Shown here: piece by piece, positions 43,090 through 51,656 of the stretch
How the letters are laid out: each line of letters starts with the position of its first letter
Numbering within the stretch: the first letter of the stretch is position 1
Assembly: GCA_036927565.1 (NCBI GenBank)
Contig: JAYESD010000005.1
Location: forward strand, 86,592,301-86,656,300
Source of the DNA: Tuctoria greenei
Lineage: Eukaryota; Streptophyta; Magnoliopsida; Poales; Poaceae
Direction: 5' to 3'
DNA length: 64,000 nucleotides
Notes under the pieces: model-generated
Database searches by the model: none
The model's input: only the letters and a program-made list of their open reading frames with translations
Told to the model about the DNA's origin: nothing
Translations under genes and position numbers: made by a program

Positions 43090-43374
43090 GAGGAGGAGGA
43101 GGAGGAGGAGGAAGAGGAGGAGGAGGAGGAGGAGGAGGAGGAGGAGGAGAAGGAGGAGAAGGAGGTGGAGGTGGAGGAGAAGAAGTAGTTTTTTGTTTCT
43201 TGTTCTTAGTTGTGTTGTTTTTCTATTGTTGTTTCTAGTTTGTGTTTTTCTTTTTTCTTGTCTGTAATATATCGTCTTAAGGTAATGAACTTTATTTTTC
43301 TGTTTATTCATGTGCAAAAATTGTTCATCTAATGTTGTTGTTCTAATGATAAATTGGTGGACTATTTATCTCTT
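43090..43374 (+). pseudogene. Unclassified gene, 3' part beyond copia-2
   Basis: Continues the GAG tract (43090-43190), then a T-rich 3' flank (GAAGTAGTTTTTTGTTTC, TTGTCTGTAATAT, GGTAATGAACTTTATT). This resembles the 3' flank of the second copy at 47930-48030 (AGTAGTTTTTTCTTTTG, TTGTTTGTAATATG, TTAATGAAAAATG). That shared tail shows the two halves, now 17 kb apart, were one locus. Confidence 0.65.
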
Positions 43375-43578
43375 TTATTTTTTAGAATGGAATATATTTC
43401 CACTTCCAACTCTACTGAGCTGGAGATCCAGAAAGTAACTTCCACCAAATTCATCTGACAGCACACCAGGGAGAAACTTCCCCCTCACCCTGTGCCCACT
43501 CTGTATATTGAAACCCAATACGAATCCAACATAATGAGCAATAAAACAACAAAGTACATAGTAAATCACAAAAGACAT
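43375..43578 (-). pseudogene. Unrecognised short coding-like stretch
   Basis: The frame SGHRVRGKFLPGVLSDEFGG followed by SYFLDLQLSRVGSG has the composition of a real protein piece, and the preceding CCFIAHYVGFVLGF is hydrophobic. It has no recognisable start or promoter, and the flanks are repeats. It may be a captured gene fragment. I do not know the family. Confidence 0.3.
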
Positions 43579-43930
43579 TAGAACAGTTTCTGGAGTATCA
43601 ACTTTAGCCCAGATTAAATGCTCGTGGGCGTCATTGCAATGGTGAAGACAAAAAAGACTTGATTTGGATGCCTTGCAAAGACAGAAGTCAAGGTCATCGA
43701 AGTTTTTGCCCGATTTGGAGTGAGTTTTAGTTATAGACTTTCATATTAACAAAATGTATTGGGTGTTTTACTTTCACTATTGTGTCGGGTTGAGTCTTTT
43801 GTTGTTGATATTCACAAACTTAGTGTATCAGTGTGGTCGTACTATCTACTGAGGGAAAGGTAGGTTTAATTATTTCCATTATCTAAAAAAACTTTAGCCC
43901 AGAGTAACAAAGTGTCGTCCACCGAGCACC
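43579..43930. other. Intergenic, no gene seen
   Basis: AT-rich sequence without a coding frame or clear repeat. It lies between the unrecognised stretch and the dispersed modules. Confidence 0.4.
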
Positions 43931-44334
43931 GTCCTCACTCTCGTCGTGCATGTTTGACATGAAGAATGTTCCATCGAGGGTTTGAGGATAGAATACCATC
44001 TAGGTACGCGGTTCATCAAATTAATCACATGCCTTGCACACTAATATAATTTCCTACCATGTTGTACTCATCCTTTCGAAGAAAACAGCCGTAGGCGCTA
44101 GCCGCTACGTGTTCAGATTTTAGGAACAAATGAACACACTTGTGAAAACACATACGCCACATCTGATCCTCAACGTCATCAAAGTAACATGATCCACGAC
44201 AAGGGGAGCAACATCTCTCCACGATGTTCCGCCTGGTGTTGCACACACGGCTCTCGCCTCACGCCGGCCACGTATCCGGATCCAACCGTACAACTTCAAA
44301 AAAGGACGGTTAGAAGATTGGTGGAAAAATAATA
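43931..44334. repeat. Dispersed modules shared with 22.7 and 46.5 kb
   Basis: GTTCCATCGAGGGTTTGAGG at about 43968 matches 22713 and 46503. GCTAGCCGCTACGTGTT and GAACAAATGAACACACTTG at 44098-44140 recur at 46657-46700. These blocks form a mosaic also found left of the nested retroelements. Confidence 0.75.
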
Positions 44335-44782
44335 CGTATAAGAAAAAGGGAAGAAGAAAAAGGATGGCACCCGTTTCGATACATGAACTGTGAGACTGGT
44401 GACTTCCATCTTCATTGGTCAATTCCCGATTCCGCTGATCTCTCCAGCATGCATTCACACTAGCTACTCTCTGGTGGCTGGACCCAGGGTATCCCGTGGC
44501 CCACCCGGCATACCCAGTGGGTGCGCCCCTGAGAAAAGTTATTGTTGTTGCACGTGGTGTTTGGTTGAGACAATGCAACTTGTGGTCATAACGATAAGAA
44601 TTAAAAAATAGAAAGAGTATATCAGATTAAAAATCTTCATTCCTTTTTTTACTCGGGGCTCGGGCCTGTCAAATTCGAAACTCCTCCGCTCATATTGTAA
44701 CTGCATCAGTTATATATCCACGCCAATTTCCAAAATCCAAACTAAAGGTGTAGATGAAGGTTTGCACAAGAGAGAAGTTGCG
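44335..44782 (+). repeat. Segment shared with 23.4-23.9 kb, upstream of exonuclease relic
   Basis: Collinear with 23400-23850, including CCCGGCATACCCAGTGGGTG and AGACAATGCAACTTGTGG. It probably contains the promoter region of the ancestral exonuclease gene. Confidence 0.8.
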
Positions 44783-45331
44783 ATGCGCCGCACTGCCGCA
44801 GACGGCAATCATAGAGACAACAAGGAGAGAGGACCTATCTACTGTTGGCACCTTCACAAGCTCGTCGTCGGGCTCGACGTCAAGTAGCACCCCATCTACT
44901 CCACCGAACAGAACCCCATCGCCATTCTGCAGCTCTGCGTCGGGTGCTGCTGCCTCATCTTCCAGGTCATCCATGCTGACTACTTCTCCGATGAGCTGGA
45001 AGATTTCCTCGGCAATTCTAACCACCACTTCGCCAGCATGGGCGTGGAGGGTGACGCCGACAGACTTTGGAAGGACTGGCAGCTGAAGGTGGTCAAAACG
45101 GTGGACCTGGCCGAGCTCGCGGCGGAGGAGATCCATCGCCCGAGCCTCCGCCGCGCGGGGCTAAAGGACATCACGAGCACCGTGATGGGCGCCGACATGG
45201 AGAAGCCTTACTGGGTGAGGACGAGCAACTAGGACGCGTACAATCTCTCCGGCGAGAATATCAACTATGCGTGCATCGACGCCTTCGTCTCCTTCAAGGT
45301 CAGCCGCAAGCTGCTCTTCGGCGACTACTGA
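44783..45331 (+). pseudogene. WRN-like 3'-5' exonuclease relic
   Basis: One frame runs from ATG 44783 to TGA 45329-45331 with two internal TAG stops (44885-44887 and 45230-45232). It contains HKLVVGLDVK where the partner copy has GLDVEW, so the second acid of the D-x-E motif is Lys and the Trp codon is a stop. Then come NPIAILQLCVG, FQVIHADYFSDELEDFL, MGVEGDADRLWKDWQL, VDLAELAAEE, RRAGLKDITSTVMG and NINYACIDAFVSFKVSRKLL; the last carries the Tyr-Ala-x-x-Asp motif III. It covers a nearly full DEDDy domain of about 180 residues. The family includes plant Werner-type exonucleases. All three nonsense or catalytic changes fit G-to-A transitions, suggesting methylated-cytosine decay. Confidence 0.85.
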
Positions 45332-45821
45332 TCTAACCACAGAGTTTGCGGATCGGCTGCCGTCGATCATCCCACCATCGAATTCGAGGTGCAGCGCTCA
45401 AGTTCTAGCTTTTCTGCTTGTGCGCCCAATCTCTCATAAAATTATTTTTTCTTGATGAAACACTATATCTTGGGTTCATATCAGACGTGTGCCCCACCGT
45501 TGTCGGGTCCACATCTCAGCTGAAGTAATAACTGCAGGGCAGAGGATTTCATCGCCACTGTCTTGGCATTTAAGTTAATGTTTTAGTAGTTTATGTGATC
45601 GTTGTTCAAAAAAAAAAGAATAGTCTTTGTGACAAAAGAATTAGCTGGAGTCTATTTGTCATGTTTCTGAAATTTGAGAAAATTTTAGGCAACAGATCAT
45701 TAGAAGGTTATAATTACTGTCATTAGTCACTTATTTTGCGATTAATCATTAACCATTAATTTTATAGGTTAAGCAATTATACATTAACATAGTCCTTACA
45801 ATTACGGAATTACAACTACTA
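45332..45821. other. Intergenic, no gene seen
   Basis: AT-rich flank 3' of the exonuclease relic; no convincing frame or repeat. Confidence 0.4.
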
Positions 45822-45914
45822 GCTCCCTCCATTCCAAATTAATTGTCACTCTTTTTAGTTCAAAAATGAACTAATTAATATAAGAGTGACAAGTAATTTG
45901 GGAGATGGAGAGAG
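45822..45914. mobile_element. Short Stowaway-like MITE
   Basis: Flanked by TA; GCTCCCTCCATTCCAAATTA pairs with the opposite end (ATTTGGGAGATGGAGAGAG), and TTGTCACTCTT pairs with AAGAGTGACAA. Confidence 0.8.
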
Positions 45915-46046
45915 TACATATTAATAATTTCGAATAAGTAAGAAACTTACTCCACCCTTCTTAAGGCCGGTCGGCTGGCGGCGGCACCGCCTCTATGAGC
46001 TTCGAGCGCTTCCGCCCCGAGCTCCACGCCACAGCGCGCCGTGCCA

Positions 46047-46074
46047 CCCCCCCCCCCCCCCCCCCCCCCCCCCC
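46047..46074. repeat. Poly-C tract, 28 bases
   Basis: An uninterrupted C28 lies in a GC-rich segment (45960-46130). True length is unreliable because such runs are hard to clone and sequence. Confidence 0.9.
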
Positions 46075-46179
46075 GTCTCCACCTCGCCGTCACCTCGGCG
46101 GGCGTGCTGCCACCATCAGTTAGATCAGCAGCGCGGGCCAAGACGAGGGCTTTTAAAAACATGCATGTTATTTCACATG

Positions 46180-46790
46180 CATGTTAGTTGTCCATGCATG
46201 CTACGCTCCAAACATGATCAACGAGCCTCAAACATGACGATCTCTCAACAAAAAGAGAAAACACGTAATGTCATCAAACATGATCGAGGTCTTTAACATG
46301 GATGTTAGAGGTACATATGCATGCTACGCCCCAAACATGTATTCCAAGAATAAAATATTTCCTACCATGTATATATATTTCTATATTTATCATATATTAT
46401 ACCATGCATGTGTATGCTCTCAACCTATATGGCAGTTTATCTACCACACTAATGAAGAATATTATCCTGTCATCAATCGAGATGACAAATTTGACACAAG
46501 GATGTTCCCTCGACGGTACGAGGATAGAATGTGGACTACCATCGTCTAATAAGCACACAACTCTCACTACGTACGTGATTCATCAACATAATCGATTGCA
46601 TGCTGCCATTATGTATCACTGTACTCGTCTTTTGAAGAAACAATAGCCGTAGGCACTAGCCGCTACGTGTTGTGATGTTAGGAACAAATGAACACACTTG
46701 TGAAAACGTGTACGCCACATCCGATCCTCAACGTCATCAAATTAACATGATCCTCAACAAGGGGGTACATAAATCCTCAACACGTGATCA
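46180..46790. repeat. Copies of the CATGATCAACGAGCC repeat and the 44-kb module
   Basis: 46185-46300 is a single unit of the tandem repeat found at 49540-50170 (AACATGATCAACGAGCCTCA, AAAAAGAGAAAACACGTAAT). 46500-46770 repeats the module at 43968-44190. Confidence 0.8.
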
Positions 46791-46959
46791 AACATGCTTG
46801 ATCGCGAGTCTCTTTCACATGCATTATATTCATGTCCAACATCATATATGATCACGACAATTATCATCAGGTTTGATATGGACTCTCGGTCTATTTCCAT
46901 GCGCGTTCACGTCAATCTTCCACACCTCGTTGAAATCATTCACACGAAATGTTACGAAC

Positions 46960-47205
46960 ACCACGGGCGGACCTACAAAGTATGCCAGGTGGGTCATTGC
47001 ACACCCTGGGCCCTTTGCATGTCAAATTAAAAAACTGGCCGATGGCACGTGTTGAGCCATTTCGAGAGGAGGCAAACCGCGGTTTGGAGTAACTCCATCG
47101 ATTCAAAAGCACAATTCTCGAGGCGTCTGATCATCTCCACTCGCACGCTTAGACGATGACCCGCTATAAAGGCACATTGTCCTCTTCTTCTCTGCCGCAC
47201 CTCTT
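46960..47205 (+). repeat. 5' flank of unclassified gene copy 2, repeated at the window end
   Basis: Matches 63722-64000: GGCGGACCTACAAAGTATGC, TTTGCATGTCAAATTAAAAA, TGATCATCTCCACTC and CGCTATAAAGGCACA. The CTATAAAGG at about 47165 is a plausible TATA box, about 140 bases before the ATG at 47306. A (CT)n run at 47256-47278 lies in the leader. Confidence 0.75.
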
Positions 47206-47305
47206 GATCGATTTTAGCCTCCAAACTTCTCTTGCTTCTCCGCCGCACCACCGTCGACCACCTCTCTCTCTCTCTCTCTTTGTTCGCACCTCCATTGCTG
47301 CACAA

Positions 47306-47980
47306 ATGGGTAGCCCCGCACCGAAGCGCTCAAGGCCATCAACGTCCTTCGAACCTCCTTCTCTGTTTTTGTCGCTGCTAATGCCGGTGGAACTGGAGGC
47401 GGCTCCTGCACCTCCTTCACCCCCATTTCCGCTCGCGATGCCCGCACCTCTTCCATTTGACTATGATGAGATTGTCCGCCTCATTGAGAAACGCATCGAC
47501 AAACTCGACAGCAAGTTAAGGAGGTCACCGGCAACCTGTTCGCCACCGACGTGCAAGCAAAAGCACTCGACAAAATGGCATAGGATGTATTTGACAATAC
47601 ATCTCACTCCTGTCACCGCCTGGGACTTGGGATCCTTCCCCACCACACTAGTATGGACTCCGCAGGCTACTACATCTTCGAGTTAGCTTTGTGGCCGCTC
47701 GTCTCGACTCCTCTATAAGACGATCGGTGAGGAGGTTGGGGTGCAGTTTCGTGAGTAACTGGTGAACGCCGTCGATCGAAAGTTTGATCTGGTATTGGAG
47801 GATGCACCATCAGCGGTTGCGGCGGAGGCGGAGGCACCGCCGGCAGTTGTGGCGGAGGTGGAGGCACTGCTGGCGGATGCAGAGGTGGCTGCGGAGGAGG
47901 TGGACCAGTCCTCCTCCGAGTACAGTAGGATTAGTAGTAGTTTTTTCTTTTGTTTTCTATGTGTTTTTTCTTGTTTGTAA
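47306..47980 (+). pseudogene. Unclassified grass gene, copy 2, broken
   Basis: ATG 47306 (MGSPAPKRSRPSTSFEPPSL) begins a basic/Pro-rich N-terminus, then DYDEIVRLIEKRIDKLDSK, a likely helix. A frameshift near 47515 leads to LFATDVQAKALDKMA, a stop, DVFDNTSHSCHRLGLGILP, then MDSAGYYI. After another shift and a stop comes LVNAVDRKFDLVLEDAPSAV with an Ala/Glu/Val-rich tail (AAEAEAPPAVVAEVEALLAD) ending near 47920-47980. Homologous to 25429-25888 plus 43090-43190, where the acidic tail is replaced by GAG repeats. Function unknown; the basic N-terminus and acidic tail would suit a nuclear protein. Confidence 0.6.
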
Positions 47981-48029
47981 TATGTGTTGTTTTTATGTTA
48001 ATGAAAAATGTATTTTTTGTTCATGAACA

Positions 48030-48344
48030 ATGTGTCCTATAGTACATGCATTAACGAAAAACTCCTCCTTTTATCGAAAAACATTGCATATGGAAAATTA
48101 ACACATTAGTAATATTATATCTAATAAATATTAAACACATTAGGACATAGTATTATATTTCAAAAAAATTATGAAAATAAAAAGCTAGACCATGTAACTG
48201 TACATCGCACACGGATGATGCAAATACTAATGAATTTTATTTCTTTTCTTTTCTCTTTAACAGATGTCATCGTGCCCCCCCCTCCCCCCGGCCTGGCCCT
48301 AGGTGGTAGCCTCTTCCGCCTAGGCCCAGAGCCGGGCCTGCCTT
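48030..48344. other. Intergenic, no gene seen
   Basis: AT-rich, then a C-rich patch (GCCCCCCCCTCCCCCCGG near 48274). No coding signal. Confidence 0.4.
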
Positions 48345-48516
48345 TAAGACCATCCGCAGTGGTTGATGGTAAAGCTAACTAGACTGTAAATAGAGTAGAT
48401 TACTGGAAGTATAGAGGTATCCACGTGAAATGTTGGATGTACAGAGGATATACTGGAAGTATAGAGGGATAGAGACATAGAGTAAGTTTTAGAGGAAACC
48501 GCTACGGATGGTCTTA
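48345..48516. mobile_element. MITE with TAAGACCATCCGCAGTGG termini
   Basis: TAAGACCATCCGCAGTGG at the left and CCGCTACGGATGGTCTTA at the right are inverted with two or three mismatches. The 172-bp interior contains the direct repeat ACTGGAAGTATAGAGG. The target duplication is unclear, so the superfamily is not assigned. Confidence 0.75.
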
Positions 48517-48850
48517 TCTCTTAACCCCTTGGTGCGGGAATCAAATTCTCTGCAGCAGGGCCGCACAGTCGTCTCTGTGCGACCATGCCCAGATGGTTGC
48601 TGCGTATGTCCACGCTCTGAATATTACAGCCATACAGCCAAGGGCGCACTGCACGGTTCCCACAACTGTGCCAACCTGCCTTGATGATTGTCACGTATGC
48701 CAACGCACTGAATCTGCAGCGCGCACGGGCACATGAACTCCACATCCAAAATTTGCACAGCGATCCGAATAACTCGGCGCTCGGCGTGCACGATGCATCA
48801 TCATGCCCACAAGCACGACACGGCCAAAAATATCTGTGTTGGGTTGCTTG
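48517..48850. other. Intergenic, no gene seen
   Basis: Contains two related phrases (GATGGTTGCTGCGTATGTCC and TGATGATTGTCACGTATGCC, each followed by ACGC(T/A)CTGAAT) suggesting an old short duplication. No gene. Confidence 0.4.
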
Positions 48851-49330
48851 CCTTGGATTGGATTGACTTGGATTAATTGGATGGTTCAGTCATGTGTTAT
48901 TTGTTTCGCGGTCAGGCGGACAGGGTGATCCAATTCGAGGAATATAAATTATTCCTCGCAGATGCTGGATGAGATGGTCCAGGATATTTGGTTGGATGTG
49001 AGTCCATCCACCTTATCTAATTATGCTTCTTAGTAATGTAATTAGTGATAATTAACTTTTTTATTGTTGATTAATAATTACAATTATGATAATAACATTA
49101 ATATTTGCTAGTAATATGATAAGTAGTATATAAATAATTAATATTATGAAATTATCAACTTAGATGATTCAGTAATCCACCCAAGTTTCATCCAACCTAT
49201 CAAACAAAAAACTGGATCGTCCAGTCCATCCAACCAAACATTAATTTGGATGATCAAATATATAAAGAAATGGATGATCCTATATCTAATCCAAATTCGA
49301 CGTCAAACCAAATGCAATTGATGACTGAGC
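48851..49330. repeat. AT-rich segment with inverted TTTGGTTGGATG ends
   Basis: ATTTGGTTGGATG near 48988 and CATCCAACCAAACAT near 49228 face each other around an AT-rich 240-bp core. GGATGATC-type words recur outside. It may be a small non-autonomous DNA element. No target duplication was established. Confidence 0.45.
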
Positions 49331-49539
49331 ACTTTGTCACATGTCACTAGAGTGTACGCACATACACGGCCTCAACACTGGGTTTAGGATGCATCATGGA
49401 CTAACCACATGACCCAGCCAAACACTCACGTAATTAGCATACACTTGCAAGAGAAACTACCTGGCCACATCCTTCGCTTACGAACGGCAACGCCACCAAC
49501 TTATACTTTGTACTACGTACAAAGAATTTTCCTTGTCCA

Positions 49540-49892
49540 TGAGCCAAACAAGCTCTTCTGATGTGGCAGCTAATAATCAGCACGTGATCAATGAGCCTCA
49601 AACTATATATTATATATATATATATATATATATGACGATCTTTTAACAAAAAGAGAAAACACGTAATGTTGTCATCAAACATGATCGCGAGGTTTTCATG
49701 TGTATCTTGTTACTTGTCCATGCTTGCTATGCTCCAAACATGATCAACGAGCCTCAAACATGACAATATTTCAATAAAAAGAGAGAAAACATGCGTAACG
49801 TCATATCATACATGATCATCGACGTATCTCTCACATGCATGTTATAGTTGTCCATGCATGCTACGCCCCAAACATAAGATCAACGAGCCTCA

Positions 49893-49958
<66 letters not shown>

Positions 49959-50228
49959 ATCTTTCAACAAAAGTCAGAGAAACCACGTAATAATGTTGTC
50001 ATCAAACATGATCGCGAGGTTTTCAAGGGCATGTTACTTGTCCATGCTTGCTACACCCCAAACATGATCAACGAGCCTCAAATATGACGATCTTTCAACA
50101 AAATTAGAAAAAACCTAACGTCGTCAAACATGCATGGTCGAGGTCTTTTGCATGTCAAACAGAAAAACATGAACGAGGGTTTGTGATATATATATATATA
50201 TATATATAGATATATATATATATATATC
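49540..50228. repeat. Tandem repeat, four units of about 140-190 bp, with (TA)n expansions
   Basis: Unit landmarks GATCAACGAGCCTCAAAC occur at about 49587, 49742, 49879 and 50066, each followed by TGACGATCTTTCAACAAAA, GAGAAAACACGTAAT and (GT)CATCAAACATGATCG. In units 1 and 3 a (TA)n run (49603-49633, 49894-49954) sits right after CCTCAAAC. A third (TA)n lies at 50188-50228. A further unit is at 63545-63640, on the other side of Tat-2. Confidence 0.85.
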
Positions 50229-50250
50229 TGTGTGTGTGTGTGTGTGTGTG
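50229..50250. repeat. (TG)n microsatellite with Tat-2 target site
   Basis: A (TG)n run holds the left GTGTG (50244-50248) of the Tat-2 target duplication. The right copy is at 63372-63376, followed by TGTT. Confidence 0.85.
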
Positions 50251-51119
50251 TCGGTGGTTTTGATCCGGCAGATCTCCCGACACTACTAAAGTGTTTGTGG
50301 AGTTTGAAGTACGGTGTGAGTGCGCGGAGATTCAAGAAGGTGAAATGTAAAATGACACAAGAGACACGAAGAGCCTGAGCGTAATACCCTACTCCACGGG
50401 GTGTGTTGGTGTTGTATTGGATGTTTGAACTCAACTCAGGTGACGTGAGTTGAGACTGCACGATCCGATCAGAGCAGGTCAGATCCTTCCGATTCGTCTC
50501 TCCCTATGTATCGTCGGCCTCTCCTTTTATAGTATAAGGACAGGCCGTTACAAGTTGGCCTGGCCCGACATGTGGCCCCGGCGGTTACTAATATTGATAC
50601 ACATTTGATGCACTTAATTACCCTTAATGACCGAGTTACGGGCTTTGACAGCACCTTTACTGGTAATTAAAGTCAACTGATCATGTGTCATTAACATAGT
50701 ATTAATGACACTTAATCGGGTCTTGAAGTCCTTGATTCCCTTTTGAAGATCCGGAGTCGTTGTGGAGTCTACCGGAGGTTTAAGGCTGAAGATCCGACGG
50801 TAGAACACGTGGCAGCTCCGGAGCATACTGTGGGGAACAGATAGGTCCGGTGCCACCAGACACGTGTTAGTTCCGGAGCTTCCCTCGGTCTGGGGTTAGG
50901 TCCAGGGGTGCCGTTATGGTACATAGCCCGGAGCTTCCCCCTAGTGGGCGGTAGCTCCGGTTCGATGGTACACGTGGCGATCCTGGGACTAACCATGTTG
51001 GGGAAGCGGGTCCATTTATGTCTGACATGTGGGCTTCCGAAGGTCTTCAAATCAAGTAGATGACATTCCCTTGAGATCTTTGCAATCTCAAGGGGTATAC
51101 GGTACCCAGGGTACCGACA
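50249..51119 (-). mobile_element. 3' LTR of Tat-2
   Basis: TGTCGGTGG...GGTACCGACA as read on the plus strand. Minus-strand TATA (TATACTATAAAAGG) near 50523-50536. AGCTCCGG, GGTCCGG and CCGGAGCT motifs lie at 50750-50960 in U3. The polypurine-like tract GGCCCAGGGGGCCAC (minus) is at 51120-51134. Confidence 0.9.
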
Positions 51120-51656
51120 GTGGCCCCCTGGGCCTACCTTTGGGGAAGACCTCTTGGGCGAAGTCATTCCGCCGGAGGTGAGTCCATCCTTCGACTTTTG
51201 AGCCGAGTCTTCAAAGGTCTTCAGATGTGCCGTTGGCGATAGTTTTGGAGTTAAATCCTCACCGCGTGGCATATCCCGGGTGCGGCAAATGAGATCTTTG
51301 GCGTGCGGATCTCACGCAATTGAAGGTCACCGGTTCCCGACACGAAAATCGTATCGGTTCCGCGCGCCTTGTCAGGCCGCCGCCTTCGGGCTTCCCGCCT
51401 TTCATGATGACAACCGTTTGCCTGGGTAAGAACCTCGACTTGAACGTCGGGGTGGTCCCGGGCCCTCTTGTCATCGGCAGGGTGAAATTTTTGAATAGTA
51501 TCTTTGGCTTCCTTGCGGTTTCCATCCAAGCATTGCGGGGGCTTACTTAAGATGGAAAGCGTGCACCATCTAGGGTTCTTTACGCCTCTCATCCAAACTT
51601 GCGCTCGAACTCCCAAACTTGTGCTTGCTTTTCCTCCCTTGCCTCGCTGTGCTGCG

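Noticed and set aside
49540..50228. Tandem repeat as a centromeric satellite
   Set aside because: Only four diverged units of unequal length, plus isolated copies elsewhere; no long homogeneous array.
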